NCBI GenBank assembly: GCA_014904845.1
Contig: MU120013.1
Location: 1-10,010, forward strand
DNA: 10,010 nt
From: Acephala macrosclerotiorum
Lineage: Eukaryota > Ascomycota > Leotiomycetes > Helotiales > Mollisiaceae
Reading direction: 5' to 3'
Shown here piece after piece: positions 1-8,981 of this stretch. Each line of letters starts with the position of its first letter. The stretch's first letter is position 1. A program made the position numbers and the translations under genes. Below the pieces are notes generated by a model. The model worked only from the letters and a program-made list of their open reading frames with translations. It was not told the DNA's origin and did no database searches.

Positions 1-885
1 AAAAAAAAAAAAAAGCGAAATAAATTTATAAACAAATCGAAAATTCTAATAAAAATATATAAATATAATAATGTAATTATTAAAAAAAACAATAAAATTA
101 AATTTAAAACAAATAATTATTAAATTGAAAACGTTTATTTTAAAAATTTGAAATATGATTTATAAAAAATAATAAAAATAATTACTTCGAAAAAGTATAT
201 TAATATAATTTCGAATATTTAATATATTCGTTTTATAATAAAATCAATATATAAAATTTACTATATACAATTTTTGTAATAGAATTATAAACTATTAAAA
301 TAATTCAAAAAAAAAACAATTTATTATTATATAAAGTAAATTTATATTATTTTTTTTTATTAGAATTATTTTTTATAATCAAAGAAAATTAATACGATAT
401 ATTATTAATTTTCGAAATAAATATTTTTTTTAATTTATTTTTAGTAATCGAATTTCTATTATTTCGACGTTTTTTTTTAAGTTTTCAAAATAGTAATTTA
501 TTGAAAAAAAATGTATGAATTACAAAATTATTAAAAATACGTCAATTCGAAATTTTTAAAAAGTGTCTCATAGTAATAATATTGAAATTATATCGAGAAA
601 TAAAATTACTAATAAATTTAAAATAAATAAAAAACGAAGAATTAATAAAATCGATAAAAAACTTTCGAATAAAATAATTTCAAATAAAATAAAAACGCGA
701 AAAAATTAATATTACAATAATTTAATTTTTTTTAATATTAATATAATTAATAATAATGAATTTTATTATTAAATCAATTTTTAAAACGTTTTTATTTATT
801 TAAAATATTATTTTTATAATTTAATAATTCGCAATTTTTAAAATTATATACTTAAAAACTTATTTTTTTTTTTTGTATTTTTATG
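1..885. other. spacer, relatively CpG-rich, no gene
   Basis: It opens with an A14 run at 1-14. Apart from the paired stems at 186-230 (separate entry) it shows A and T runs and scattered TTCGAA-like motifs. The short stretch 563-571 (GTGTCTCAT) is unusual here because its G and C are not in CpG. Stops occur throughout all frames, and I see no repeat array or gene relic. Confidence 0.8.
186..230. repeat. two competing CpG-bearing stem-loops
   Basis: TTCGAAA (186-192) pairs with TTTCGAA (209-215), enclosing the 12-bp palindrome TATATTAATATA (196-207); together these make a 30-nt hairpin with a small bulge. The right arm is shared with a second hairpin, CGAATAT (212-218) pairing with ATATTCG (224-230) around the loop TTAAT. 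Only one can form at a time. The CpG in each stem makes chance less likely than for the many pure A/T palindromes here. No function is indicated. Confidence 0.5.
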
Positions 886-886
886 A

Positions 887-946
887 AAATACTATTTAAT
901 AAATCGAGATATAGTAAAAATTTTAATAGTATTTTTAAATACTATT
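887..946. repeat. three-part alternative stem (arm, complement, arm)
   Basis: AAATACTATT occurs at 887-896 and again at 937-946. Its exact complement AATAGTATTT lies between them at 925-934. The middle arm can pair with the left copy (long loop) or the right copy (two-base loop), with ten base pairs either way. A related TACTATT follows at about 951-957. The arrangement has the geometry of a conformational switch, but no gene lies nearby to be regulated. Confidence 0.5.
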
Positions 947-2809
947 GTAATTACTATTAATACAAACGAATTATTAAAAATCAAAATAAATTTTACTTTC
1001 AAAAGAACGTAAAAAACATTTTATCGTTTGAATTAAAATATAATTAGTACAAATATTACTCGAGAAATTATTTAAAACAATATATTTTTTTAATTTTTTA
1101 TTTTTATTATAATAATTTATATAAAATTATTTGAAATTCTAATTATTAATAATATATTTTTTATTGTATTTATTATTAGTACGTTCAATTTTGACAACGT
1201 AAATTTAACGATTTTATTTTTGTATAATTCGAATAATTTTAAAAACTTTTTTAAATTTAATTTTCAAATTATACTATTAATATTTCAAAGTAAATTTCTT
1301 ATAAATCGTTTTCGATTATTTATAATTATACGCGAAAATAAAATATTTATTGAAAATCGAAATAAAAACGAAAAATGAATAATAATTTGAGAAATTTAAA
1401 TCGTTATATATTTATTTATTCGTAATAATATTACTAATAAATTCGCGCTTATTACGATCGATCTACGAAATTTTCAATTATTAATAAAAACAATTTTTAT
1501 CGATTTAATTATTTGAAATCAAAAAAAATTTATTAAAATTTTAATATTAGAATTTTTATTAATATTATTATATTGTTCTTCGAATAATAAAATTTTATTA
1601 AACAAATTATTTAAAATTATATTACTATTATCGAAATAAAATTACTCGTTTTTATTAGAATTAATAGAGAATTTATTTGAATTATAATAAAAAAAAAATA
1701 ATTTTATATTTTATAATAATAAAAAATTAAATAATATTAAAAAATCTAATAAATAAAAAATTTTATAATAATAATAAAAAATCAATATTTTCAAATAAAG
1801 TAATATTAATAATAATTGCATTAATTATAAACATATTATCGTAATTGTAAAAAAAATTGAATCGAATACAAATATTTATATTTTAATTTTTAAAATCGTA
1901 TATAAAAATATTGATTTTAATCGATTACGAGTTTAAAAACAATTTATTAAAATCGCAAAAAATTAATATCGATTTAATAATAATTCAAATAATATAAAAT
2001 TAAAATCTACGATTTAAAATATTGATCGAATTATTAAATAATTTAATAACGAATTTAAAAACAAACAATATAATAATTACGAAAAAAATAATTAATATTT
2101 TATATATTTTAATAAAATTTGAATTATATTTAAAAAACGAGATTTCGAATTGTATTTAAAACTCTCGAATTTGTTTAAATTAAATTCAAATTATTTATTA
2201 TTTATATATACAATTTTTTTGCGATAAATTCGATTCAAAATTTATTAATTATAAATAGTTTACGTTCGTTGAAAAAAATATTATTTTTTGAAAATTGTAA
2301 ATCGTAATTTTTTAATAAATTGTATAAATGTAATCGAAATAATAATTTTAATATTATTTCGCTTTAAAAATTTGCAATTATTTTTTTTAATATTTTATTT
2401 AAATTTATTATTTTAATTGAAATTAAATAAAAACGATTACAAATAAAAATAGAAATATTAGAATCAAAATAAAAAATTAAAAAAAAATTATCAAAATAAA
2501 ATTTAATTCAAAGAATTATAAAAATAATTAAAAAAGTTTTATAAATTTATAATAAAATATTAATATTAAATTTTAAATCGAAAAAAATTAATATTAAAAT
2601 TGAAATTATAATATATTAAAACTATAATCTAAAAAATCGATTGTTTACTTTATTTACTTTTTATATTTATTTGTATTTTTATTTTTTTTTTCAAATAATT
2701 TATTTAAATTTATATTTTTCGATTTTAATATCAAATTTTTTAATCGTTAAAATTCGATATTTAATTTTATTTAATTGAAATCTTATTATATTATTAAACA
2801 AATTCAAAG
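947..2809. other. spacer without gene; G+C peak near 1444
   Basis: Stops are dense except for one frame open from 1094 to 1375, which I reject as coding. CpG density and G+C are highest between about 1305 and 1470. From 1480 onward the stretch is uniform A/T-rich DNA with short A and T runs. I see no repeat, RNA gene or mobile-element terminus here. Confidence 0.75.
1444..1467. other. local G+C peak with CGCGC and tandem GATC
   Basis: Twelve of these 24 bases are G or C, against about one in ten for the window. It contains CGCGC (1444-1448) and CGATCGATC (1455-1463), two overlapping GATC sites. Nearly every G and C is in a CpG or next to one. The 11-mer at 1452-1462 recurs exactly at 8226-8236. 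No function can be assigned. Confidence 0.6.
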
Positions 2810-2911
2810 TCGAAAAAACAAATAAATTTACTATAAATTAAAAATTAAATACATTTAAAATCAAAAAAATAAATAAATTTATTACAAATTAAAAATCAAT
2901 ATTATTTTTAT
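2810..2911. repeat. 51-bp tandem duplication, two decayed copies
   Basis: Copy one starts at 2810 and copy two at 2861. The first 39 bases match at 34 positions. All five differences are transitions: 2812 G / 2863 A, 2819 C / 2870 T, 2831 C / 2882 T, 2834 T / 2885 C and 2846 T / 2897 C. Similarity fades after 2848/2899. The first difference turns TCG into TCA. This looks like an old slippage or unequal-exchange duplication that has since drifted. Confidence 0.7.
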
Positions 2912-2949
2912 TATTAAAATAAAATATTTAAAATAAAATAAATTATATT

Positions 2950-2966
2950 TATATATATATATATAT
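2950..2966. repeat. (TA)n dinucleotide run
   Basis: Seventeen bases of strictly alternating T and A, the cleanest TA microsatellite in the window. It lies just upstream of the window's only CC (2977-2978) and of the G/C-free stretch that follows. Confidence 0.85.
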
Positions 2967-2978
2967 TGAAATATTACC

Positions 2979-3087
2979 AATTATTTATTTAAAAAAATAA
3001 AAAAAAATTTAATTTATTAATTATATTTTTTATTTTAAAAATTTTATAAAATTAATAAATTAAAATTTTATAATATAATATATATTT
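2979..3087. other. 109-nt stretch without any G or C
   Basis: From the base after the only CC to the base before C3088, every base is A or T. Two more such runs follow, 3938-4024 (87 nt) and 4026-4086 (61 nt), split only by C4025. The stretch contains the inverted repeat at 3005-3068. Such DNA melts easily, which is physically relevant to origins and matrix attachment, but that role is inference only. Confidence 0.85.
3005..3068. repeat. long A/T inverted repeat
   Basis: The 17 bases at 3005-3021 are complementary to 3051-3068 with one extra base in the right arm. The 29-base loop holds a further small A/T stem. In pure A/T DNA a bulged pairing of this length is not far from chance once all positions and spacings are allowed, so I record the structure without claiming a role. 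Confidence 0.4.
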
Positions 3088-3214
3088 CAATTACGTATAT
3101 AAAAAAATCTTATTAAAATACGAATTTATTTTAATATTTTTATATTATTTACATATAAAATATTAAAAGAAAATCAAATTATAATAATAATCGTATAACG
3201 AGTAAAATATATAC

Positions 3215-3262
3215 AAACGCTATTATATGCGTTTTATATAATAAAAAAAAGTTTTTTTATTA
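3215..3262. repeat. double hairpin: CGC-clamped stem, then A/T palindrome
   Basis: AAACGC (3215-3220) pairs with GCGTTT (3229-3234) across an eight-base loop; this is one of the few stems here with a three-pair G/C clamp. Four bases later TAAT plus eight A (3239-3250) pairs with seven T plus ATTA (3252-3262) around G3251, leaving one A unpaired. The bases 3232-3262 recur, one A shorter, at 6264-6293. It resembles a terminator only superficially, because the second stem has no G/C. Confidence 0.6.
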
Positions 3263-3386
3263 AATATATTAAAATTAATAATATTATAAAAAATATATAT
3301 ACAAATAAATATTAAATGCAATTTAATAAATTTTAATATTATAAATATAATTAAAATAAATTTAATTTATATATTAAATAAATCGA

Positions 3387-3420
3387 TTAATAATAATATT
3401 ATTTTAATATTTATTATTAA
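3387..3420. repeat. A/T hairpin with three-base loop
   Basis: The 15 bases at 3387-3401 pair with the 16 at 3405-3420, with one bulged T, around the loop TTT (3402-3404). All pairs are A-T. This is one of the longest short-loop stems in the window. With only two common bases, chance remains a reasonable explanation. Confidence 0.45.
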
Positions 3421-4101
3421 TAAATAATTTATAAATACAATTTAAAAACGATATTATTAAATTTTTTAAAATCAATATAAAAATAATTTTTAAAAATTAT
3501 TTATTTTTTTAAAATAACGAATAAATCAAAAATTAAATTTTTTGATTTTATTACGAAAATTAATTTATTTGAATTAATATTTTTCGAAAAAAAAATTAAT
3601 ATATTAATCGCAAAAATACAATTATTAATTAAAAAAAAAAAAATTTATATATTATTTTAATTAATCGTAAAAATACAAATAATTATTAAAATTTTTTATA
3701 AAATCAATTATATTTTATTTGAAATCAATTCTAATACGATAATAATACTCGTTAATAAAATTTGAATATAATAATACGTCGAAAATAATAATATAAAACA
3801 AATTTTCAAATTGTAATTTTATTTATTTAAAAAAAAAAATTAATACAAAAGAAATTAATTAAAAAAAAAATAAAAAAAAATAAAAAAAATTTATTTAAAA
3901 AATAGAAATATATTATTAAAACAAAAAATAAATAAACAAATATTAATAAAATAAAAAATAATAATTAATAATAAAATTATAAATATAAATAATTATATTA
4001 TAAAATTAAATATAATTATATTAACAAATAAAAAAATAAAATTTAAAATTTAATAAATATATAAATTATTAATTTATAAATTATAACGAAATAATTATTA
4101 T
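3421..4101. other. spacer with A-skewed block, no gene
   Basis: It contains an A13 run (3631-3643) and, from about 3828 to 4086, a strongly A-biased + strand: 3841-3900 has about 44 A and 14 T. A small palindrome lies at 4060-4078. The block directly precedes the 30-bp repeat array. Stops occur in all frames, and two long runs lack any G or C. Confidence 0.75.
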
Positions 4102-4345
4102 AAAACGATTAATAAAAACGATTATTTTTAATTGATTAATTTCAAAAACGATTATTTTTAATCGATTGATTTTAAAATCGATTATTTTTGATTAATTATT
4201 TTAATCGATTGATTTTAAGATCGATTATTTTTAATTAATTAATAAAAACGATTATTTTGATCGATTGATTTCAAAAGAGATTATTTTTAATCGATTGATT
4301 TTAAAAACGATTATTTTTAATTAATTAATAAAAACGATTATATTT
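4102..4345. repeat. 30-bp minisatellite, about eight units, 86-bp higher-order period
   Basis: The landmark CGATTATTTTT begins at 4119, 4149, 4179, 4222 and 4308. Variant copies start at 4249 (CGATTATTTTG), 4278 (first base changed) and 4335 (interrupted T run). Spacing is 30, 30, 43, 27, 29, 30 and 27. A partial unit precedes at 4106. Tails alternate among AATCGATTGATTTTAAAA, TTGATTAATTTCAAAA and AATTAATTAATAAAAA types. The 34 bases at 4222-4255 recur exactly at 4308-4341, so units of 27+29+30 form an 86-bp repeat. The 43-bp unit carries a 13-bp insertion. CGATTA-TTTT-TAATCG makes a perfect six-pair hairpin in units such as 4149-4164. The array has no open frame. Growth by unequal exchange or slippage is likely; a protein-binding (iteron-like) role is possible but unproven. 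Confidence 0.85.
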
Positions 4346-4407
4346 AATTAAATTAATTATTTTAAATAATTATTTTTGTATTTATATATTTTAATATAAT
4401 AAATAAA

Positions 4408-4434
4408 TCGAAATATTTCGAATTAATATTAATT
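4408..4434. repeat. two abutting perfect 14-bp palindromes
   Basis: TCGAAATATTTCGA (4408-4421) and AATTAATATTAATT (4421-4434) are each exactly self-complementary and share base 4421. The first carries two CpG. About twenty 14-bp palindromes are expected by chance in DNA of this composition, so only their abutment and the CpG content stand out. They lie about 60 bp after the 30-bp array. Confidence 0.55.
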
Positions 4435-6145
4435 TAAAATCGATTAATTTACTTTTTTTTTTTGTTTTTTTAATACTATAATAAAATATTTATTTTATAG
4501 AATATTATTTACTATTTTTATTGTTTTTTTCGAGTTTATTAAAAGTTATTATATAACGATATTAATTATTTTATATTTGAAATTATTTTTATTATAAAAA
4601 ATTAATTTATTAAAACGATTTTTAATTCTCGTTAAAATTATATATAATTATTTATATACGAAAATTTTAATTTTAAAATTAAAAATTACTCGATTTAGTA
4701 TTAAATTTTAATAAAAATTAAAAATTGTAATATAAATTAATTTTAATAAAAATTGAAATTATTATATAGTTTAATTAAAATTATTTGAATTAAATTTGAA
4801 AATAATTCTCAAAAAAATAATTTTATTATTTGAAATTTCGTAATTGTTTTTATTTAAAATTTGTATAACAATAAAATAATTTTTACAAATTTCGAATAAT
4901 AATTTTAATATTTTTTATAAATCGTTTTTTTAAATTCAAATTTCGTATAATAATATAAATATAATTTTTTTTTAATTTAAATTGATTTAATAATATTTCA
5001 AAATTGTACAATTTAAATAAATAATTTTTTAAAATTGTAATATAAATATTAAATATATATATATTTTTTTTTAATAAAATCGAATTCGTAATACGTTTTT
5101 TTAAATGCGTATAATCGATTAAATATAATAGTATTAATTTTATTTACGTATTTATTTAATACGAAAATTTTTTTTTATTTGATATAAATAATTGATTTAA
5201 AAAATATTTTCGAAGGAAAAAAAAATTCGAGTATTATTTTAAGATTTTTAATATTTTCGATATATTATAATTTGATAGTAAATTTTTATTTTTTATTTTT
5301 TTGAATATTGTTAATATAATTATATTATTTTATATTTTCAATATTTCGTATTAATTAATATAAAAAAAATAAATAAAAAGATTTTTAAATAATAGAAATA
5401 ATAATAAAAATTCGAATAATATTTTGAATATTATTATATTTAATTATAAAAATAATTTGTTTAAAATTTTCAATTTTAATAAATAAAATATTTTTAAACA
5501 AATTATTATTATTTATAAAAATTTTCAATTAAATATTTATAATTTTAATATTAATTTTATAAATTATTAATATTTTTTTTCAAATAATAAATTTAATAAT
5601 TCGTATTAATTCGATATAATAATTAATAAAAAAAACTCGATATTTGCAAATTATTATAATTTGATTAATAAATATATTGAAATAAAAATATATTATTATT
5701 TTTCGATTGTAATATACTATAAATAATTTTATTGTTTTAATAATAATAATAATTTCTTTTTAAAATTTGTATTTAGAAATTAATATATTTATAATAAAAA
5801 TTTTATTTTAATTAATTCTTTTTTCGATAAATATATATTTTATTAATTTATTATTATTTTCAAATTTTTTTTGTAATTATTAATAGATTTTTTATTACTT
5901 ATTATTGAAAATTTGTTCGTAATTATTAATTTTTCGTTGTAAAAAATTTTGTCGAATTAAAAAAAATTAAAAATAATAATAAATTTGAAAATATTTTTTT
6001 TTACGTTTAAAAATTCGATTTTTATAAAACTCGAATTATAAAATTTTAAATAATAATTAATATTAAAAAAAGAGCTTTTTTAATTTTTATAATTTATATT
6101 AATATAATTTATTATAAGTTTATAATAAACAAATTTCAAATATTT
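4435..6145. other. spacer without gene
   Basis: Mixed A/T-rich DNA, T-biased in much of 4441-5340. It holds a perfect palindrome AAATTGTACAATTT (5001-5014), the window's only GG (5215-5216), a nine-pair hairpin at 5415-5435 with loop TTG, and (TAA)5 at 5738-5752. The pair 6065-6081 is an A run and a T run flanking GAGC. I see no gene, RNA or array here. Confidence 0.75.
5738..5752. repeat. (TAA)5 microsatellite
   Basis: Five TAA units followed by TTTC. The same 19 bases occur at 7474-7492, where another (TAA)5 is again followed by TTTC. Short trinucleotide runs are expected in such DNA; the shared flank is probably chance. Confidence 0.7.
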
Positions 6146-6235
6146 AAAAAATATAATTAAATATTATTATTATTTTTATAAATAAAAAATATAATTAAAT
6201 ATTATTATTGTTTTCATAAATAAAAAATATAATTA
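6146..6235. repeat. 38-bp tandem repeat, 2.4 copies
   Basis: Units begin at 6146, 6184 and 6222 with AAAAAATATAATTA. The first two are 38 bp each and match at 36 positions. The differences, A6172/G6210 and T6177/C6215, are both transitions. The third unit is cut off after 14 bases. The high identity suggests a more recent duplication than the 51-bp pair at 2810. There is no open frame and no obvious secondary structure. Confidence 0.85.
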
Positions 6236-6263
6236 TACAAATAAATCGTTTTAATTTATTGTT

Positions 6264-6293
6264 TTTTATATAATAAAAAAAGTTTTTTTATTA
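6264..6293. repeat. A/T palindrome, second copy of the 3232-3262 hairpin
   Basis: TAAT plus seven A (6271-6281) is the perfect complement of seven T plus ATTA (6283-6293) around G6282: eleven pairs and a one-base centre. With the preceding TTTTATA the match to 3232-3262 covers 30 bases, differing only by one A in the run. It lies 28 bp after the 38-bp repeat. The two copies are 3,031 bp apart, G to G, in the same orientation. Confidence 0.65.
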
Positions 6294-8280
6294 TTTTAAA
6301 ATAAATTTCGATTTTTATATATAGTTTAATAAAAAAAAAAAATTATTTTATTGATTATACAAAGTTTTACAAATGATTTAATTAGAAATCGTAAAAATAA
6401 ATATTTAAAATAATACAAATTTTTATTATTAATATTGTAAAAATAAAAACGAATAATAATTAATTTTTTTTTTTTTTTTTAATAATTATAAATAATCGAA
6501 CAATTTTTTTATTTTAAATTTTAATTTATTATTTTTTTTTTTTTAAATTTTTGCGATATTTGTTAATAATAAAAATATAAAAGAATTTAATATAAAAATC
6601 GAGAATAATAAATTAATCGAATATTATTTTTTGTAATTAATTAAAATAAATAAATAATTTTATAATATTAGAAATTTTTTTTCGATAAAATATTTATTTT
6701 AATTATTTGTTTTTTAAATATAAATTAACGAAATAAATTGTCGATATATAATATACAATATAAAAATTTATAATTTTTTAAACGATTTTATTGAATAAAA
6801 ATTATTGAATTAATTAAAAATTATCGAATTTCGAAATATTATTATTTATTTTATTAAAAATAATATATTTAATAATATTCGATTTTTTGTAAAAATATTT
6901 AAATAAATATAATATAATATTAAAATTGAAATATAAATCGATATTCAAATAATAATTTATAAATTGTAATAAAATTAAAATATAAAATGAAATTTATTGA
7001 TCGTTTTTTATAATTCGTTAAAAATATATTTTTTTGATATTATTTATAAAATTATATTTTCGTAAAAATTAAAAAGAATTATAAATATATTAATTGTATT
7101 TTTTCGTATTATTATAATAAAATTATAATTCGTCGAATTTTTATTTGAAATAGTTTTTTGAATATATTATATATCGTTTAATAATTTTATAAAATTTCGA
7201 ATTTTTTTTTTCATTTAATAAACGTTTTAAAATAATTTAATTAATATTTGTTTTATTAATTTTCGAATATAATTATAAAAAAAAACGTTAATTAATTAAA
7301 CGAATATACAATAAAAATATATATAATTTAATAAAATATAAAAAAAAACATATTTTAATAATAAATTATTTGATTAAAATATCTTTTTATAAAAACGATA
7401 AAAATAAAAAATCGAATATAGAAAATACAATAAATTTTTATAAAATAATTAAAAATTGTACTATTTTTATTACTAATAATAATAATAATTTCAAATTATT
7501 TTAAATTATAAATTATAATAAAAAATAATATAAACTTTTTATATAAACGATTAAAAATAAAAACGTTTATTATTTTTTTTAATAATTAAAATTTCGAATT
7601 TATAAAATTAAACGATATTATATTTTTAAATTGTTTTTTCGTTTTATTAAAATCGAGAATAATTAATATATTTTAATTGAAATTAATATAAAAATATTTA
7701 GAAATTTATTGAATTTTTTTCATACAAATATATTAAAATTTTTTTTTTTTCAATTCTCGATATTATATTGATTAAATACTCGTTTATAATATTTTTTATA
7801 TAATAATCGATATTTTATTTATTGTATTAAAATTTTTTTTTTTTCGATTATTGTATAAATAAAATTATTTAAATTTTATTTCGTATATTTAATAAATTAA
7901 AAAAATATCGTAAAATATTATAACGTTTTATATATCGATAATAATAGTAATATAAATATAAAAATAAATCGATTTAAAAAAAAATAAATAACGATTAATC
8001 GATAAAAATTAATATATTTTATTTGTATAATTTGTTTTTATAATCGAAAAACGTAATTGAAATCGTAAATAATAACAAATTTTTTATTTTAATTATTTTT
8101 TTATATTTATAAATTCAATATTTTTATTTTTAATATAATTTTTTTATTATTTTTATAATTCGATTATTATTTAACGTTTTTATTTTTTTATTTTTTAATA
8201 TATACTTGTAATTGTTTATTAATTCTTACGATCGATAGTACTATATATAATACGAAAAAATTTTACTATAGAATTTTTAT
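6294..8280. other. spacer with homopolymer runs, no gene
   Basis: It holds T17 at 6464-6480, T13 at 6532-6544, (TAA)5 at 7474-7488, the palindrome CGATTAATCG at 7992-8001, and a T-rich stretch that peaks around 8161-8220 (about 38 T to 15 A). The segment 8226-8236 repeats the G+C-rich 11-mer found at 1452. Stops are dense in all frames, and I see no further structure. Confidence 0.75.
6464..6480. repeat. T17 homopolymer
   Basis: The longest single-base run in the window, followed about 50 bp later by T13 at 6532-6544. Runs of this length are prone to replication slippage and sequencing error, so the exact lengths should be read with caution. Confidence 0.85.
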
Positions 8281-8305
8281 TTTAAATAAATTCAATTTAT
8301 TTAAA
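8281..8305. repeat. 25-nt near-perfect palindrome with central C
   Basis: TTTAAATAAATT (8281-8292) is exactly complementary to AATTTATTTAAA (8294-8305) around C8293. Twelve consecutive pairs with a one-base centre would occur about 0.3 times by chance in a window of this composition, so it is mildly notable. The C makes it one of the few long A/T palindromes with a marked centre. Confidence 0.6.
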
Positions 8306-8954
8306 TAAATTTTTTTTTGAAATTTTGAAATTTTAATTATTATTAGTTTTCTAATAAAAATTATAATTATTCGTAGTACGAGTTTTTTTATTTTTTATTG
8401 ATTTATTATAAATAAATCATTTAATAAAATTTTAATATTTTAAATAATCGAAAAAAATAAATTAATAATATATACAATTTAAAATAACGATATTTAATAA
8501 TATATAATTTATATCAAATGAATTAAATTTTTTAGAATTTGTATTATTACTATAGTAATCAATAAAAAAAAGAAAAAAAAATTATTAATACGTCGAACGT
8601 AAAATCGAATATTGTTTAATCGATTTAAAAATTATTATTTAAAACAAAGTAAATAAAATAATAAATTCAAAATTACTATATATTTTTTTTTATTATAATA
8701 CTATTTATTAAATTTTGTATTGAATAATTGATAATTATAATAAATATATTGTTTTGTTTATATTTATATAAAAACTCGAATATCGATTAATAAAATATTA
8801 TTAAATTTTAAAAATTACAAATTATTAATAATAATTAAAATTCGTTAATATTATAAAAATATTTAAAAATAAAATTTTTAATTTATTAATTCGTATTGTT
8901 TTTATTCAAAATAATTTTAGTGATTTTCTTTTTTTATTATAATTGCTTTTATTG
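8306..8954. other. spacer without gene
   Basis: It contains the perfect 14-bp palindrome ATTACTATAGTAAT (8546-8559), an A-with-one-G purine run at 8564-8581, and a T-rich stretch from 8881 (about 37 T to 16 A in 60 bases) leading into the stem-loop at 8955. No open frame or RNA gene is visible. Confidence 0.75.
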
Positions 8955-8981
8955 TACGTATTTATCAAATTGAAATACGTA
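8955..8981. repeat. CpG-bearing stem-loop at a strand-composition switch
   Basis: TACGTATTT (8955-8963) pairs exactly with AAATACGTA (8973-8981) across the nine-base loop 8964-8972; a G-T wobble and a T-A pair extend it outward. Each arm itself contains the palindrome TACGTA, and the loop region contains TCAA-A-TTGA (8965-8973). Upstream, 8881-8940 is T-rich; immediately downstream the + strand becomes strongly A-rich for about 850 bases. A hairpin at a skew flip recalls organellar origins or a divergence point of two units, but no conserved origin motif is present and the T-rich flank is short. Confidence 0.6.

Noticed and set aside
1..14. Poly-A tail of a retroposed copy at the window start
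   Set aside because: It is cut by the window edge and A runs of 10 to 13 are common here; no transcript-like sequence adjoins it.
1094..1375. A 94-codon open frame on the + strand, closed by TGA at 1376-1378
   Set aside because: It has no ATG and encodes no glycine, proline, tryptophan, alanine, cysteine, histidine or methionine; the product would be almost only I, F, N, K, L and a few others. A run this long is rare but possible by chance in a T-biased stretch of 10 kb. If TGA were read as tryptophan the frame would gain only a few codons before TAA at 1397. A long-dead pseudogene is possible but nothing shows it.
3005..3068. Terminal inverted repeats of a small transposon
   Set aside because: A bulged 17-bp pairing in pure A/T DNA is close to chance expectation, there is no target-site duplication that could be told from background, and the interior is only 29 bases.
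3239..3262. Intrinsic terminator (hairpin plus T run), also at 6271-6293
   Set aside because: The stem has no G-C pair and the T run is itself the right arm, so no U tract follows a stable stem; no gene lies upstream.
4102..4345. A CRISPR array
   Set aside because: Spacing is irregular (27 to 43), the parts between CGATTATTTTT landmarks are related to each other instead of being unique spacers, and no cas genes are present. It is a minisatellite.
8564..8581. Polypurine tract of a retroelement, also at 9784-9804
   Set aside because: Both are A runs interrupted by one G, no long terminal repeat or reverse-transcriptase coding lies near, and A runs are frequent throughout.
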